From assembly GCF_029873635.1 (NCBI RefSeq), contig NC_080426.1:54698093-54762092 (forward strand): a stretch of DNA of 64,000 nucleotides, given 5' to 3'. How positions within the stretch are numbered: the stretch's first letter is position 1; the number at the start of each line of letters is the position of its first letter. The translations under genes were made by a program, and so were the position numbers. Below are positions 49,821 to 61,680 of this stretch, piece after piece. The notes under the pieces were generated by a model that saw nothing but the letters and a program-made list of their open reading frames with translations, did not search any database and was not told where the DNA came from. The stretch is from Malania oleifera. Its lineage: Eukaryota; Streptophyta; Magnoliopsida; Santalales; Ximeniaceae.

Positions 49821-51341
49821 GGGTGTGTTTCGTTCAGTGGCTAGCTTAGGCTAGGCTAAGCTAGGCTACGGATTCTTGGCCCATGTTTGGTGCAACATAA
49901 TAATAGGATTAGATTGGCCATAAGGGGAGCTTAGCCCCTTTATTATGGGATAGGGCTGGCTGGTCCTCCCACACCAGCTAGCCAAAGGTAAGAAGAAAAA
50001 GGCAAAGATGTCCATGTCTTATCAGGTCTGAAATCAAAACTTCAAATGGTCAAACCAATGTCGTTGAAAGTGAGCCAAAGCAGGTCACCAAGTTGACGTT
50101 TTGGAGATCCACCGGTTGGGTATTGAGTTGAACCATGTAACTCCTCACAAATCATTGAGCAAAATGTGAAAACTGCTCGCATCAAATAGATTGTGAAATA
50201 TTTTTAGCAAATTATGTAAGTTTCCTTCAATTTGGGAATTGATTGGGTTGTAAATGCTAATCACACTTTACCATCTCTTGTAGTACCTTTTTGTGCAATT
50301 TTGCACATTACTTTCAGTTAGTTTTATATGGCGTGGCTTTGATCAATCCACCCTATGATACAAGCCAAGCTTTACCAGAGCATTATGCTCTGCTTGCCTT
50401 GTGTACATAGGAATGGTAACCATCATGCAAATAAAAAAATAGATTTTATTCATTATGTTTATGCCTTAAAAGTGTAGAGTGAGAGTATTTACTCATAGAT
50501 TTTAAGAGTGAAAATCAAGAGGCAACTAGTTTTGGTCATATGAAGTATGAACACATTCAAATAAGTTGGTAATTTTGTCGGTGGATTTGGTAGGCTGGGG
50601 AGATATGAATAGCATTCGTTTATCAGGTGTTGCTCCAAAAGATTTGGATTCTCCAAGGAGTGTGATTTCCCATCAATAACTGTTGAGGAGATATAAAAAA
50701 TTTTAAAGCTCACCATTCTGTACACAAATTTCTGAAGTAGATTGCTGAGCAGATTGTGGAAATTGCCAGCGCCAAACAGACCATGAAAATCACCAAGCAG
50801 ATTAGGCCTCAATGGAAATTCTATGGCTATTAGGGCATTGATTTGGAGGACTGCCAGGGGGAAACCTATGTTTTGCTATTTAATATCTATCTGAAATATA
50901 TTGATCAACCAACCGGTGCATGCAGCCATCTACTTTTTCCATTGATTGAGGAGGTGAAAGGAGGAAGACAGATTTGTAGAGAAAAATTAGGGTCCATTTG
51001 GATCAAGAATTTTGCTTGAAAAAAAGAAAGGAAAGAAAAATAAGGAAAGAAACTCATTTTTCCTTCATGTGGATTCCTTGATACTTTTCTTTCCTTTCCC
51101 TAATACTTTTCAAGTTCCAAACGAAGCCTTCAAGAAAAAGGGGTGATAGGAATTTGGGATTTCATGGGAAGAGAAGACAGGTCTGCCCAAAATTAAAGGG
51201 TATTTTAATCTTCAGAATAACTAGTAAATCCAAGAATGTTGCAATTCAAACATGGGAAAAGATAATAATCATATCTAATCCAATTCAGTCCAGTTATATC
51301 CAATCCTGTCCAATAAGCCTTAGCCACCAAACTGAATAACC
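49821..51341. mobile_element. MITE-like insertion in the polyubiquitin leader intron
   Basis: The left end GGGTGTGTTTCGTTCAGTGG and the reverse complement of the right end (GGTTATTCAGTTTGGTGGCT) share TTCAGT/GTGGCTA elements as imperfect terminal inverted repeats. ATA flanks both ends and could be a short target duplication. The left end continues with 'GCTTAGGCTAGGCTAAGCTA' and the right end has 'CAATCCTGTCCAATAAGCCT'. Internal DNA is non-coding; two stretches (50140-50260 and 50715-50850) resemble each other. The GGGTGTGTTT start is typical of Tourist or related MITEs, but the class is uncertain. Confidence 0.45.
50992..51132. mobile_element. Small foldback element
   Basis: 'GGGTCCATTTGGATCAAG' at the left and, as reverse complement, 'CTTGAAGGCTTCGTTTGGAA' at the right pair imperfectly. 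Between them an AAAGAAAGGAAAG run is mirrored by CTTTTCTTTCCTTTCCC. A related purine/pyrimidine hairpin seems to be at 33300-33590. Confidence 0.4.
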
Positions 51342-51787
51342 ATAAATATATTGAAAAACTCACAAGCAGAGGTGAATACCCCGAGTTCAATAACCATATC
51401 ATAACCTTCATTCCTCAAGATAAAGTACTTCTATGTCAACTCAATCCATCCCAGCCAGGTTTTTTCAAATCATAAGGGAAGACTTCAATAATAACGAACA
51501 ATTCTTAACTCAACAGGCAGATAGCATCTTTCAACTCCAAGGAATTCGCAGCCAAAATTAGGTCAAGATTTGCACTCAAAACTAAAATACTAGTTGAAAA
51601 ACAAATAATATTAACCAAGAAAACCCTAAAGAGAGAATCTTTGAAATTATTATACAATATTCGGAAAGAACAGAATGAAACATCCGGGAAAGAGATAAGC
51701 GTATAAATTTTCTCTCGCAATTTTCATCTTTTGTCAATCTAAAGCACCTTAAGAACCACAATCCCAATACCGAAACATGCGAAAAGA

Positions 51788-51827
<40 letters not shown>

Positions 51828-52069
51828 ATTTACTTTGAGGACTCCGAATCGGGAATCTAGATTTCGATTTGGGGAAAATCAACAAAACTTACTATATTAA
51901 AGTACAATTTCATTCAAAAGAACATAAATTTAAGTTCGACAGTAGAAACATACGATCGTAAACAATAGCATAATTGCATAAAACGAATGAAAAAAATGAA
52001 CCCCATGATTAAAGAAAAAAAAAACGAGAGAAATAGTAAACCAATGACGAGCATCGAACGAGACACACC

Positions 52070-52125
52070 TTGAAGGCTGAAGAAAATATCCGGAAGCCGG
52101 GGAGATGAGCAAACAAATCTAAAGA
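52070..52125 (-). other. Polyubiquitin 5'-UTR exon 1 (predicted)
   Basis: From a start about 30 bases below the TATA box, the leader runs through CTCATCTCCCCGGCTTCCGG and TCTTCAGCCTTCAAG to the donor at 52069. It contains no ATG. The start site is an estimate. Confidence 0.5.
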
Positions 52126-52153
52126 GCTGATGGTTGGAATCGATAATAAACGC

Positions 52154-52206
52154 CTATTTATAGAAGAACATGGCGAGGGCGGCCACGTCAGGTTAACACG
52201 TGTCAG
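52154..52206 (-). promoter_or_regulatory. Polyubiquitin core promoter: TATA box and ACGT elements
   Basis: On the minus strand TATAAATAGG lies at 52153-52162. Upstream are TGACGTGGC (complement of 52180-52188) and GACACGTGTT (complement of 52196-52205), an ACGT element and a G-box of the kind bound by bZIP factors and common in ABA and stress promoters. Spacing to the TATA box is 20-50 bp. Confidence 0.7.
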
Positions 52207-52269
52207 GAAAAGATTGATCTGGAGAAGCAAAATATCTCGGAGCCCGGTTCAATATAGTTACTTGCCCAC

Positions 52270-52848
52270 TAAGGAATCCTTCTTAACCTATGCGTAACGA
52301 TTGGTTTATGCATCTACAAGAATTCAAATAGACGCTTACCACTATTTAAGGAATTTTCCCAAGTTCTAATCCTTGGAGTTTTTCTCTTTTTTAAATTTAA
52401 TACTATTTTAATAAAAATAATTTAAAAACAGTTCGGATATAACTTTATTTACAAAATTGATGCGTCCAAAAAAAATATTAAATGATCCAACATTTTTAAA
52501 ATAAAAGATGTTAAACTATCCGGTATTTTTTAATTTAAGCATAAAAGTAGGAGTGACACATGGTCATTAAAAGATACTACACTAAGTAGTGTTTTTAGCT
52601 ATAAAAATAAAAAAAAAAAAACTGAATGGAATATCGTTTTTTGCATGTCACATGCAAGAGAGTAAAATTTGGGCATAAAAGACGCTGGACCATCTAACAT
52701 TTCTTAATATGGATAAGCACAGGTAACACATGGTCATTAAAAGATGATACACCAAGTAGCGATTTTAGTTGAAAAATGTTGGATGAAATAGCGTTTTTTG
52801 CAATAATGTGCTGTGTTTCAATTTGCTTCTCATGGTGGCACATTATTA
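52270..52848. repeat. Upstream region with a diverged direct duplication
   Basis: 'GGTCATTAAAAGATACTACACTAAGTAG' type sequence at about 52561-52590 recurs at 52732-52765, each followed about 50 bases later by 'AATATCGTTTTTTGCA' or 'AATAGCGTTTTTTGCA' and preceded by 'ACACAT'. The spacing is about 170 bp. Otherwise AT-rich; no gene seen. It lies between the promoter and a copia LTR. Confidence 0.6.
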
Positions 52849-53447
52849 TGTAAAAACCCCCAAATATGTACAGGGGAATGTATATTTATATGTAAAAGAT
52901 TAAACACACACTACAGTAATCTAATGGTGAATATACAAAACAATCCACACCCACAAGTAAATTAAAGCAATAACAATCATAAAAACACAAAAAATTACAT
53001 GGTTCAATAATGTCTACGTCCACGGAAACAAATGGCAAGGATTCACTATCTTCTTGTATAAATTACAAGAGTAATACAAGAACCCTCTCAATTCTCTTTA
53101 CAACCATCAACAAACACTTAAACCCACATATACAACATATACTATATATATATATATATAAGCCACCTCAGAGGTTTCCCCTCAAAATTCAACCATATTA
53201 ATGTCCAAATATTCAAAATTTGAAATCTGCGCTGGTTGTTCCGAGCCAAACCATCGACTATTTGGGACAAACTGTCGACTGTTTCAGAAAGAATATAAAT
53301 TTTCTAAATTAATGGAGCCAAATAGTCGACCGCTTCAGTCAAATAGTTGTCTATTTCACTGCTGCTCCTTAACACATGTGATTTTCCACTATGTCTTCTT
53401 ACTTGTTTATGCAATCCATCAAGTATATGAGCCACAAAAATACAACA
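52849..53447 (-). mobile_element. Ty1/copia 3' LTR of a deleted element
   Basis: On the minus strand it starts TGTTGTATTTTTGTGG at 53447 and ends near GGGGGTTTTTACA at 52849. It shares 'AAATTACATGGTTC', 'GTCTACGTCCACGGAAAC' and 'CCTCAGAGGTTTCCC' with the LTRs at 29788 and 17648. A TATA run is at 53143-53161, with GTCGAC at 53274 and 53325 upstream of it in the sense direction. The outside flank reads 'CAAGGTGGAGATTG', a copia 3' polypurine context. Confidence 0.75.
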
Positions 53448-54131
53448 ATCTCCACCTTGACGAGTATACATCCCTTATGAGATAGCTCGTTGCTCCACCT
53501 TGAACTTGAGACGTTAAATTGGGACCGTCTCTTGTCTAGTAACTAAAGACAAACACCAAATCCAAGCAACACTGCTTGAACTTGTCGATGGCAGCTTCAG
53601 CTTCTACCATCAAACCCGATACAATTGTAGATACAACACCCTAATACTTCACCCTAGGCTTCCAACAAGGTCTTCCCATAATAGTAAACACAAACGCTAC
53701 TACAAGCATTCTATCAGCAAAACCCCCTACAAAGTTTTCAACAAATCTCACAACTAACGGTTCACTTTGTTGCATACCGAAACATCCCATTACATCATCA
53801 TGAGGGACCTTTGACATATCCCGGACATCACAATCCGTTCTTGAGTATTGAGCGGTAGACATTCCATAGTGATTCTCCACAAAACCCCCTAAGACGACAA
53901 ACGAAGTCTCCCTATGGTTCCGTCCACAAAGCCACCCTAAGATAACACGAATTTCCCTACATCCTTGTCTATGCGAGTCATCAAACCAAGACCCTTCTTG
54001 GTCGTGGCCAACATATTCATGTCAAAAACTTTCAACAAAGTTCCTGACTGAAAATCCTCAGTTAAAGTCTTCCCAGCTAATAACATGTCATTCACACACA
54101 ACAAATACATCATTCCACTGCATCTTATCAC
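53448..54131 (-). pseudogene. Ty1/copia RT and RNase H remnant with internal deletion
   Basis: From 54131 leftwards: 'MMYLLCVNDMLLAGKTLTED' and 'KVFDMNMLATTKKGLGLMTR' 'IDKDVGKFVLS' match copia RT around its YVDDM motif, here mutated to CVNDM. Next are 'DMSKVPHDDVMGCFGMQQSE', 'PLVVRFVENFVGGFADRMLV' and 'VFTIMGRPCWKPRVK', an RNase H start, and 'AAIDKFKQCCLDLV', like the pol end. The RT-RNase H linker and most of RNase H are missing in the same places as at 18208-18646. Dead. Confidence 0.7.
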
Positions 54132-54139
54132 CCTCTTCT

Positions 54140-54790
54140 ACAATGGAAGTCTCGCCAACTCACACACCTAGTTCATTGCAATACCTCCATTTCCTCCACC
54201 ATAACACTTATCTATCAATTTTTCCCTTTGCTAGCTAGTTTATTCATAGAATAACTGACTTTGATTAGAACAAAGTGCGTAGTCTTCACCAGATGATCCA
54301 CTATTACCCAAATGACATTTTGTCCATGCACCGCTAAAGGCAATCCCAATACAAAACCCATCGAGATATGCTCCCACTTCCACTTAGAGATATCAAGTGG
54401 TTGAAGTGGTCCCGCTGGCCTCTGGTGCTCTGCTTTTACCTACTAGCATGTCAGACACTGTTCCACAAATCTGGCAATATCCCTCTTCATGTTACTCCAC
54501 CAGAAGGATTCTCACAAATCTCTACACATCTTCATACTTCCTAGATGAGCAATATAGAGAGAGCGATGAGCCTCCTCCAAAATCGTCTTTTTAATCTTCG
54601 CATCATTAGGTATACACAGCCTAGCATGAAATCTAAGAACTCCATCCTTAGAAACATTGAAGTCTGGTTGCTACTTACTTTGTACTTTCTCCACAATTTC
54701 CATTATTTCAACGTCTTTCGTCTAAGCGATTTTAATTTTCTCCTGCAAGGTTGGCTGAATAGTCATATTAGCAATGATCATCTGTGAATT
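54140..54790 (-). pseudogene. Ty3/gypsy integrase N-terminal part
   Basis: Minus-strand translation with frame changes: 'SLYIAHLGSMKMCRDL', 'WWSNMKRDIARFVEQCLTC' (zinc-binding HHCC end), 'KAEHQRPAGPLQPLDISKWK', 'WEHISMGFVLGLPLAVHGQN', 'VIWVIVDHLVKTTHFVLIKV'. This is the gypsy integrase start; 'FVxGLP' should be 'DFVxGLP' and the first catalytic Asp is replaced by Gly in 'MGF'. The rest of integrase is missing where the copia remnant begins. Confidence 0.85.
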
Positions 54791-54969
54791 CCTATCCACT
54801 AACTCTACACCCAACCTCTCCAAATCCATCCTGATATGATGTTGTACAACAACAGCTGAAACTTATGCACCCACCGACTTACAAATCAAAGCATCAGCTA
54901 CCACATTAGCCTTTCCTAAGTGGCAACTAATGGTACAGTCATAGTCCTTAATTGACTCAAGTCATCTCC

Positions 54970-56690
54970 TCTTCCTCATATTCAATTCTTTTTGGGTGAA
55001 AAAGTATTTAAGGCTCTTATGATCCGTAAAGATCTCAACTTTTCACTATATAGGTAGTGCCCCCAGATCTTAAATGCATAAACTATTGTTGTTAGCTCCA
55101 AGTCGTGCATAAGATAATTATTCTCGTACTCCTTGAGTTGGCGAGAAGCGTACACAATTACCTTTCCTTGCTGCATCAATACACACCCAAGTCCTTTCTA
55201 AGATGTGTCGTTGTAGATCACAGATCCACCCTCTTCTGTCGGAATGGTCAACACTAGGGCTTTGACTAGTCATTGCTTTAACTCCTAGAAACTTTGCTCG
55301 TATTCACTAGTCCACTCAATCTTTTTGTTGTTCCTCGTAAGCTGTGCTAAAGGACCTAATAGTCTCGAAAACCCTTTAATGAACTGGCGATAGTATCCTG
55401 CCAAACCCAAGAAACTTCTAACCCCGTGCATGTTCTTCGATCTCACCAAATCCACTACCACCTCTACTTTGCTTGATTCCATTGAAATTCTTTCCTTGGA
55501 CACTACATATCCCAAAAATAGATCCTGTTCCAGCCAGAACTCTCATTTCTTAAATTTAGCATAAAGCTTTCCTTCTCTCAGCACCTGAAACACTATCCTC
55601 AGATGTTCCTCATGTTCCTATGAGCTCTTTGAATACACCAGTATATTGTTAATAAACACTACCACGAACTGGTTTAAATAATGGTGAAAGACCATGTTCA
55701 TTAGATCCATGAACACTGCAGGAGCATTTGTTAATCCAAACAGCATAACCAGGAATTCATAATGGCCATATTAGGTTCTGAATGCAGTTTTCGAAACATC
55801 TTCCACCCTAACCTTCACCTGATTATACCCGAATCGCATATCAATCTTGGAAAAGACTTGTGTGCCCTGTAACTGGTCGAACTGATCGTCTATTCAGGGT
55901 AATAAGTACTTATTCTTCACTGTCACTTTATTAATCTCCCTATAGTCGATGCACATTCTCATCGACCCATCCTTCTTCTTTATGAACAATACTGGTGCTC
56001 CTCAGGGTGATACGCTCAGTCTGATAAACCCTTTATCAAGAAGTTCCTACAGCTGCTCCTTTAATTCCTTTAGTTCAGCTAGAGCCATTCTGTATGGAGT
56101 CTTAGAAATGGGTGATGACCCTGAATTTAATTCAATGGCAAACTCCACCAAGTGATCAGGAGGCAATCTCAGTAATTCCTCAGGAAAAACATATGAGAAC
56201 TCCCTTATCACTGGGATATCCTCCAGCTTAAGTCCTCCCTTCGGTGCTTCTTTCACAAATGCAAGGTACCCTTGGCCACCCTCTAGAAGTAGTCTCCTTA
56301 CCTGAATTGCTGAAAGGATCCGTGTTATAGAGCGCACACATGACTTGATGAATTTAAACTCTTGCTTCCTTGGAGGTCTGAATACTACCTCCTTTTAGCG
56401 GTAGTCAATGCGCGCATAGTTGGATGCTAGCTAGTCCATTCCCAAAATTACGTTGAACGCATACATGTCAAAAACAATTAGGCTAGCGAGCAGCGTTCTC
56501 CCCTGAATCTCCATTGGGTAGTTTCTGATCACCCTACTACACACCACCACCGACCCTGTTGGTGTGACCACACCTAACTCGGCATCTAACAAGTAAGTCT
56601 CTACCCCGCACAATTTAACCAATCCCTGAGCTACAGAAGAGTGTGCCGCACTTGAATCAAACAACCCTAAAGCATTATTTGACTAGATGG
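54970..56690 (-). pseudogene. Ty3/gypsy protease, reverse transcriptase and RNase H
   Basis: Protease at 56664-56431: 'MFDSSAAHSSVAQGLVKLCG' and 'NYPMEIQGRTLLASLIVFDM'; the active DSGA is DSSA. RT at about 56340-55285: 'DIPVIREFSYVFPEELLRLP', 'PISKTPYRMALAELKELKEQ', '[17 protein letters not shown]' where the catalytic Asp-Asp is Asn-Asn (55645-55650), and 'RSFLGLAGYYRQFIKGFSRL'. RNase H at 55179-54982: '[20 protein letters not shown]', '[20 protein letters not shown]'. Order and spacing are normal for plant gypsy pol, but many stops and both active-site changes show it is dead. Confidence 0.92.
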
Positions 56691-56879
56691 AAACAGTACC
56701 TGTCACCACATCACCGACATTCTCCGCATCTCACGACGTAAGCGAATACACCCATGCCTGGGCGATGCCCTCTAATAACCGCCTCGGGGTGCCAGGTTAC
56801 CTCCCTGATACTGAAGCTATAGAGGTGTGTAATTTAACATCGTACGACAGTCCCGTGCTATATGCCCTGCCCCACCGCC

Positions 56880-57777
56880 CCGGAAACAACCAAATGATCC
56901 ACCCCTGCACTCGCCCCAATGCCTCTTATGGCATCTAGGACACGATGAATCCCCCTGATGAGCTTGATATCCCATCTCCTGTTGTTGGCCCATAAAGTTA
57001 CCAGGCCGCCTTCATAAACTCTGGCTGGTGCTAGCCTGAAACCCCTGAGGTAAGGGCCTCTTCTTCTGGTTGACTACTTTCTCACCCTCCTAAATTTGGC
57101 CTCAACTGTCATGGTCTTATCCACCAACTCAAAAAAATCCTGCATCAACAACGCCACCACCTGTGTGCATATCTCCTACCTTAAACCCTTCTCAAACCTC
57201 TAAGCCTTCTTTGGCTTGTTTGGGATCATGTATGAAGTGAAACAGGATAGCTCTATAAACTTGGTCGCAACTGCTATATGGTCAAGTGTCCCTAATTCAG
57301 ATTTAGGAACTCCTCTGCCTTAGCATCTCGGGTGGTAGTAGGGAAGTATTTGTCGAAGAAAACCTCCCTGAAATGGCTCCAGGTGATAGCCACAGGTCCT
57401 GGCCACTGTTCCTCCACTAGCTTTTCTAATATCTACCACCTCTTCGCTTCCTCCACTAATTTAAAGGTGGCAAACCGCACCTTCTACTCCTTCATGCACT
57501 CTAGTACACCTAGTAGTTCCTCAATCTCCTAAACAACTTTAGCTGTGACCAGATTTGCTCCTCCTGCAAATGCGAGCGGATTCACCCGGGTAAACTGCTA
57601 AAAAGTGCAGTCCTGACCAACCAATGGCTGATCTTTCTCTCTAAAGTCTCTCTGGTCCTCCTTCCTATCCTGTCACGCTATACTTTGTAGCACTATTGAG
57701 GCATCGACATCATTCTCACTGGAAGTATCCACATGATTATCCCCTCCAACTATGATGTCCTTTCCCTTGGGATCCAT
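56880..57777 (-). pseudogene. Ty3/gypsy gag
   Basis: The ATG at 57777 gives 'MDPKGKDIIVGGDNHVDTSS'. Then, with stops, 'NPLAFAGGAN', '[20 protein letters not shown]', '[14 protein letters not shown]'. Near 56880-56950 a zinc knuckle remnant reads 'CFRGGGAGHIARDC', missing one cysteine. The primer site and LTR lie 430-445 bp upstream. The gag start motif MDP(K/R)GK is shared with the element at 42931, so the two are related. Confidence 0.85.
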
Positions 57778-58206
57778 CCTGAAGATAGGATAAAAGCCAA
57801 CTTAGAAATTCCACATTTATTCTGGTTGATGCAAGTATGGAAAGACTAATAATAAAAGATATGAGTTTTTAGATAAAAGAAATCATTTACACAATCCTAC
57901 CACAAAATCGTCGAGGTATCAGCCTCTAACCATAACACTAAAACTACGCACATACTCATCCGATCGAAAGTTCCCACCTAAGTTTCCAAGTTCTAGTCTC
58001 TCAACCCAGAAACGAAACCATTGATGGATTTACCATGATTTTCCTAAAATTTTCATTCCAAGAAAAACACAGAAGATCGTCAAATGATTTCCACCCCTAA
58101 GCTTCTAGACCAAGACTCGCCTAATCTACCCATTCATCCTTAACTTATCTCATTCTATACTCTGGTAATTATCAACTGTCAAAGTCTGCAGAACCTACCA
58201 AACTTA

Positions 58207-58219
58207 GGCTCTTATACCA
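58207..58219 (-). other. Primer-binding site of gypsy element
   Basis: Minus-strand TGGTATAAGAGCC, initiator Met type with one change, two bases from the LTR end. Confidence 0.8.
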
Positions 58220-59541
58220 CCTGTAATGCCCCAACCCGCCACGTGGGATCGAGATGCTACTTTAGTGATGTTAGTGTACCTGATATCATATTCATTATAA
58301 AAATGCAGCAGAACTAAATGACACATTACCAAAGTTCTAAACTACTATCATACATAGTAGTCTCCCAATATCCATATTACAGACGATAATATAATACAAA
58401 AACTATCTCAGCGCAAACAACCCTATTACACATCCAGGGTCTTCAAACATACTTAATTAAATTAGAGTTCTAGCAAACACTCACAAAAACTGAAACTAGC
58501 TATCACCCCACCCTGGAGCTTGCTAAACTCAATCTCAAGGTGGTCCTGAAAAATGATTTGTACCTACATGAGTTTTATTGTATACAGATAACACCAGTCT
58601 CCATTTAACTGAAAATACCATTTATACATTATACTCACCCTGCACAGTTGAAAATACCCTTTTTTCTTTTCGACAGTATAAACCCGTTCAGTAAATAATA
58701 ACACCATTTAGATAAATTAACATGTATGTGTAAAAGACACTCCTTGGGACTAATGACATGCTTAAACCCCATGACAGGTTGTGCGGTTCGAAGGCTGGAC
58801 TTAGATCTAGGGGGTCAACCCAGACAAAGTCAAAATATCCATCTACTAATATACACCTGCAGGCATCTGCAACCCAGTTGTAGGTCCGATTGCCTTACCA
58901 CTTCCTAGTCCGGACCCCAGGGAAGGTACCACCTCTACGTAGGCTAATCGGCTGAAACCACCCTACACCTCTCTATCCGGTGTGGGCACACATGGCCAAA
59001 TAATAATTCTCTAACAATAGTACCGTGCTCACAATACAACTGGTCCTCAAGGTTCTTATACCGTATCATGCAATTTAAATAATAAAATTGTAGTATAAAT
59101 TTCATTCTACATAACACCTACCATTTCTCAAAACTTGGTCCTCAGCCATAAAAAAAACCCGGCTCTCAGCCATCATATACAGCCTTCGGTTGTTAAATAA
59201 AACCCGGCTCACAACCATTAAATACAACACGACCCTCAACCTTTAAATAAAACCCAATATTTCACAAAGGCAGTTCTAGTATTTTCACAAAAAAATCAGT
59301 ATTTCACAACCATACCCAAATTCAGTTATATCATAACCCATACCAAATATTCACCTGCCATACAATTTCAATATTTGAATATAACCATTAAACAATCAAG
59401 AAAATACAGTTTGAAGTTTGTACGATAAAACCAAGTTTTCCACCGTTCGTTTTATCCAAAATACCATATCATATATCCTAAATTTATAAAGTCCATTTTG
59501 AATGGTCGATTTTCGAAATAACCCTTGAAATCATAAATATA

Positions 59542-61621
59542 TGTTGACCTTATAGGTCATGCCCGGTTTTGATAATGACAAATGCTCATTATATCTAATG
59601 GGTGTTTGAGATTATGTGTAGGAACTTAAATTGACAGATCATGATGCACATAGAGAAAGTGAATATTGAAGACCCAATTTTTTGTGTTGTAATATATTTC
59701 ATTTATGTAAAGGGTCTGTAATAGTAATTAGGGCTTTGGTTTGTAATAATCACACACATCACATGCATAGTCTAATAGGTAAGCTTAAACTGAAACATAA
59801 ATGAAACTGGACCTAGAAAAGACCCTAGGACACTCACTATTGCACATGTATGTACTAGACTTTTGAATAGGGTGCTTGTTGAATGAAATAGGACCGAAAT
59901 GAACAAAAAGTGCACCTTTGGTCGACCGACCTTTCAAGTATATTTTTAGCCTGGTCGATCGAACCTGGTCTGAGTCAACCGGTTGACCACAGCTCGGTCG
60001 ACCAAACTTCTATAGTTCAATTGACCCTGGTTGACTGAACCTCCATGAAGTCAACTTTATTGACCTCTTGGTCGACCGAGTGATTTTTGTATTGCACCAA
60101 CCTGGTCGACTGACTAGTCTAGTTCAAATTGACCTTAGTCAACCGAACCTCGGAAATATTGAAAAATCGCCTTGGACATACATGTCTGGTCAACCAAAAG
60201 GGCAATTCATTTTTGGCCCGGTCGACCGAACCCCAAGAACTTGGGTCGACCAAACTTGACATGGTCAACCGGTGCTCTCGGGTTGGACCTATTTTTTTAC
60301 CGTGGTTAACTCACTAAAACAGGGTTTAAAATAATTAAATATCTTTAAATCTTTTCTAATTATTCCAACCATGTCCTTAACGGTTACAATTCAAGGGAAG
60401 TCTATAAATACCCCTTCATTTGGAATGATTAGCAAGAAGATTAGCCAATTTGATTAAAAATTCTCTCTCAAGCTCAAAATTCCTACTATTCATGTTTACA
60501 CTCCATTCACTCACTCTTACCCTCTCTTATTGCAAAAACTCTTCGTAAGTTTAGTTTGAGTGATTGTTTAAAAGGTTTTGCTCTCCTTGATTTGCTTGTG
60601 TGGTATAATTTTCTTGAGAGTCAAACCTAAGTGTTCTTAGGGGACTTTGTTAATAAGTCTCTCTTAAGAAGACTTGTATTAAACTTCTGAGTATTGCATA
60701 CTCAATGCAATATCTTGGGAAATTTGTATTTGTTTTTGGATTGCAAAAACTATTTTTAAAACATCTTCAATTATCTTGAGTGATTTATCTTGACATATCT
60801 TTGAAAAGATATTTGTTTATGTGATATTGATCTTTGTTGCAATATTCATGGACTTACACATTATTTGTTGAACACAAAGATTAAATATCTTTTGCAAACC
60901 AAGCATATACATTATTTGATATTTGCAAGATTGAGATATCCTGCTAATTGGAATATTTGAGACTTGATTGACATCTTTGTTTGAGCATTTAGATTGAATG
61001 CATATTGTGATACAAAGATCATACTGGTTTGCACTCTCACACACTGATTACATAGACAACAAATATATTTGAGAGTTGACATATTAAGCTTACACATTAA
61101 ATCATTATATGGTGTATGTGATTGAGCGTATCTGGGTACATATCTACTTTACACGAAAGCACAATCACTATACCAACACAATCACTATACCAATATTCTT
61201 TGATTGTAAAATCTAAGTGTTACCAGGCGTGGCCTGAGGGGGCGGTAATCCAGTCCACTAAGGATTGGTTGTAAAGGTTGAGGTCAGCCCTATGCTAATT
61301 GACCTAGTTTGTTTAGGTGTCCCTCCACCCGTTTAAGTGAGCAATTATAGTGGTAATCCTTGTGATTGTTAACCAAGGCGAGGATGTAGGCAATTAGCCT
61401 AACCTCGATAACATTTATGTGTGTCACTCTTACTTTACGGCTTTCTGGTGCAAGTATTGTTAATTAAATTACTTTATTTAATTTCTGGTATATTTATATT
61501 ACTTGCACTAGATTGACCAAAGGGTTGTGAATATACTGGTGTTAGAATATTTACCTAAGGATTAAATTTTAAAAATACGAATTCACCCCCCCCCCCTCTT
61601 GGGATCATGGTAAAGCTAACA
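59542..61621 (+). mobile_element. Sirevirus-like copia solo LTR (2,080 bp)
   Basis: It starts TGTTGACCTTATAGGTCAT and ends TAAAGCTAACA. ATATA directly flanks both sides (59537-59541 and 61622-61626), a 5-bp target duplication, so this is a complete insertion reduced to one LTR by recombination. Six exact GTCGAC sites lie at 59921-60250. CTATAAATACC at about 60404-60414 is the TATA box. Near the end is 'CCCCCCCCCCTCTTGGGATC', the GGGAGG-type tail also seen at the ends of the minus copies at 5799 and 12122. It is the same family as 5799-7916. Confidence 0.92.
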
Positions 61622-61625
61622 ATAT

Positions 61626-61626
<1 letters not shown>

Positions 61627-61676
<50 letters not shown>

Positions 61677-61680
61677 GTAG
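61627..61680. repeat. (CA)n(TA)n microsatellite
   Basis: CATACACACACA... to TATATATA directly beyond the solo LTR duplication. Confidence 0.9.
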
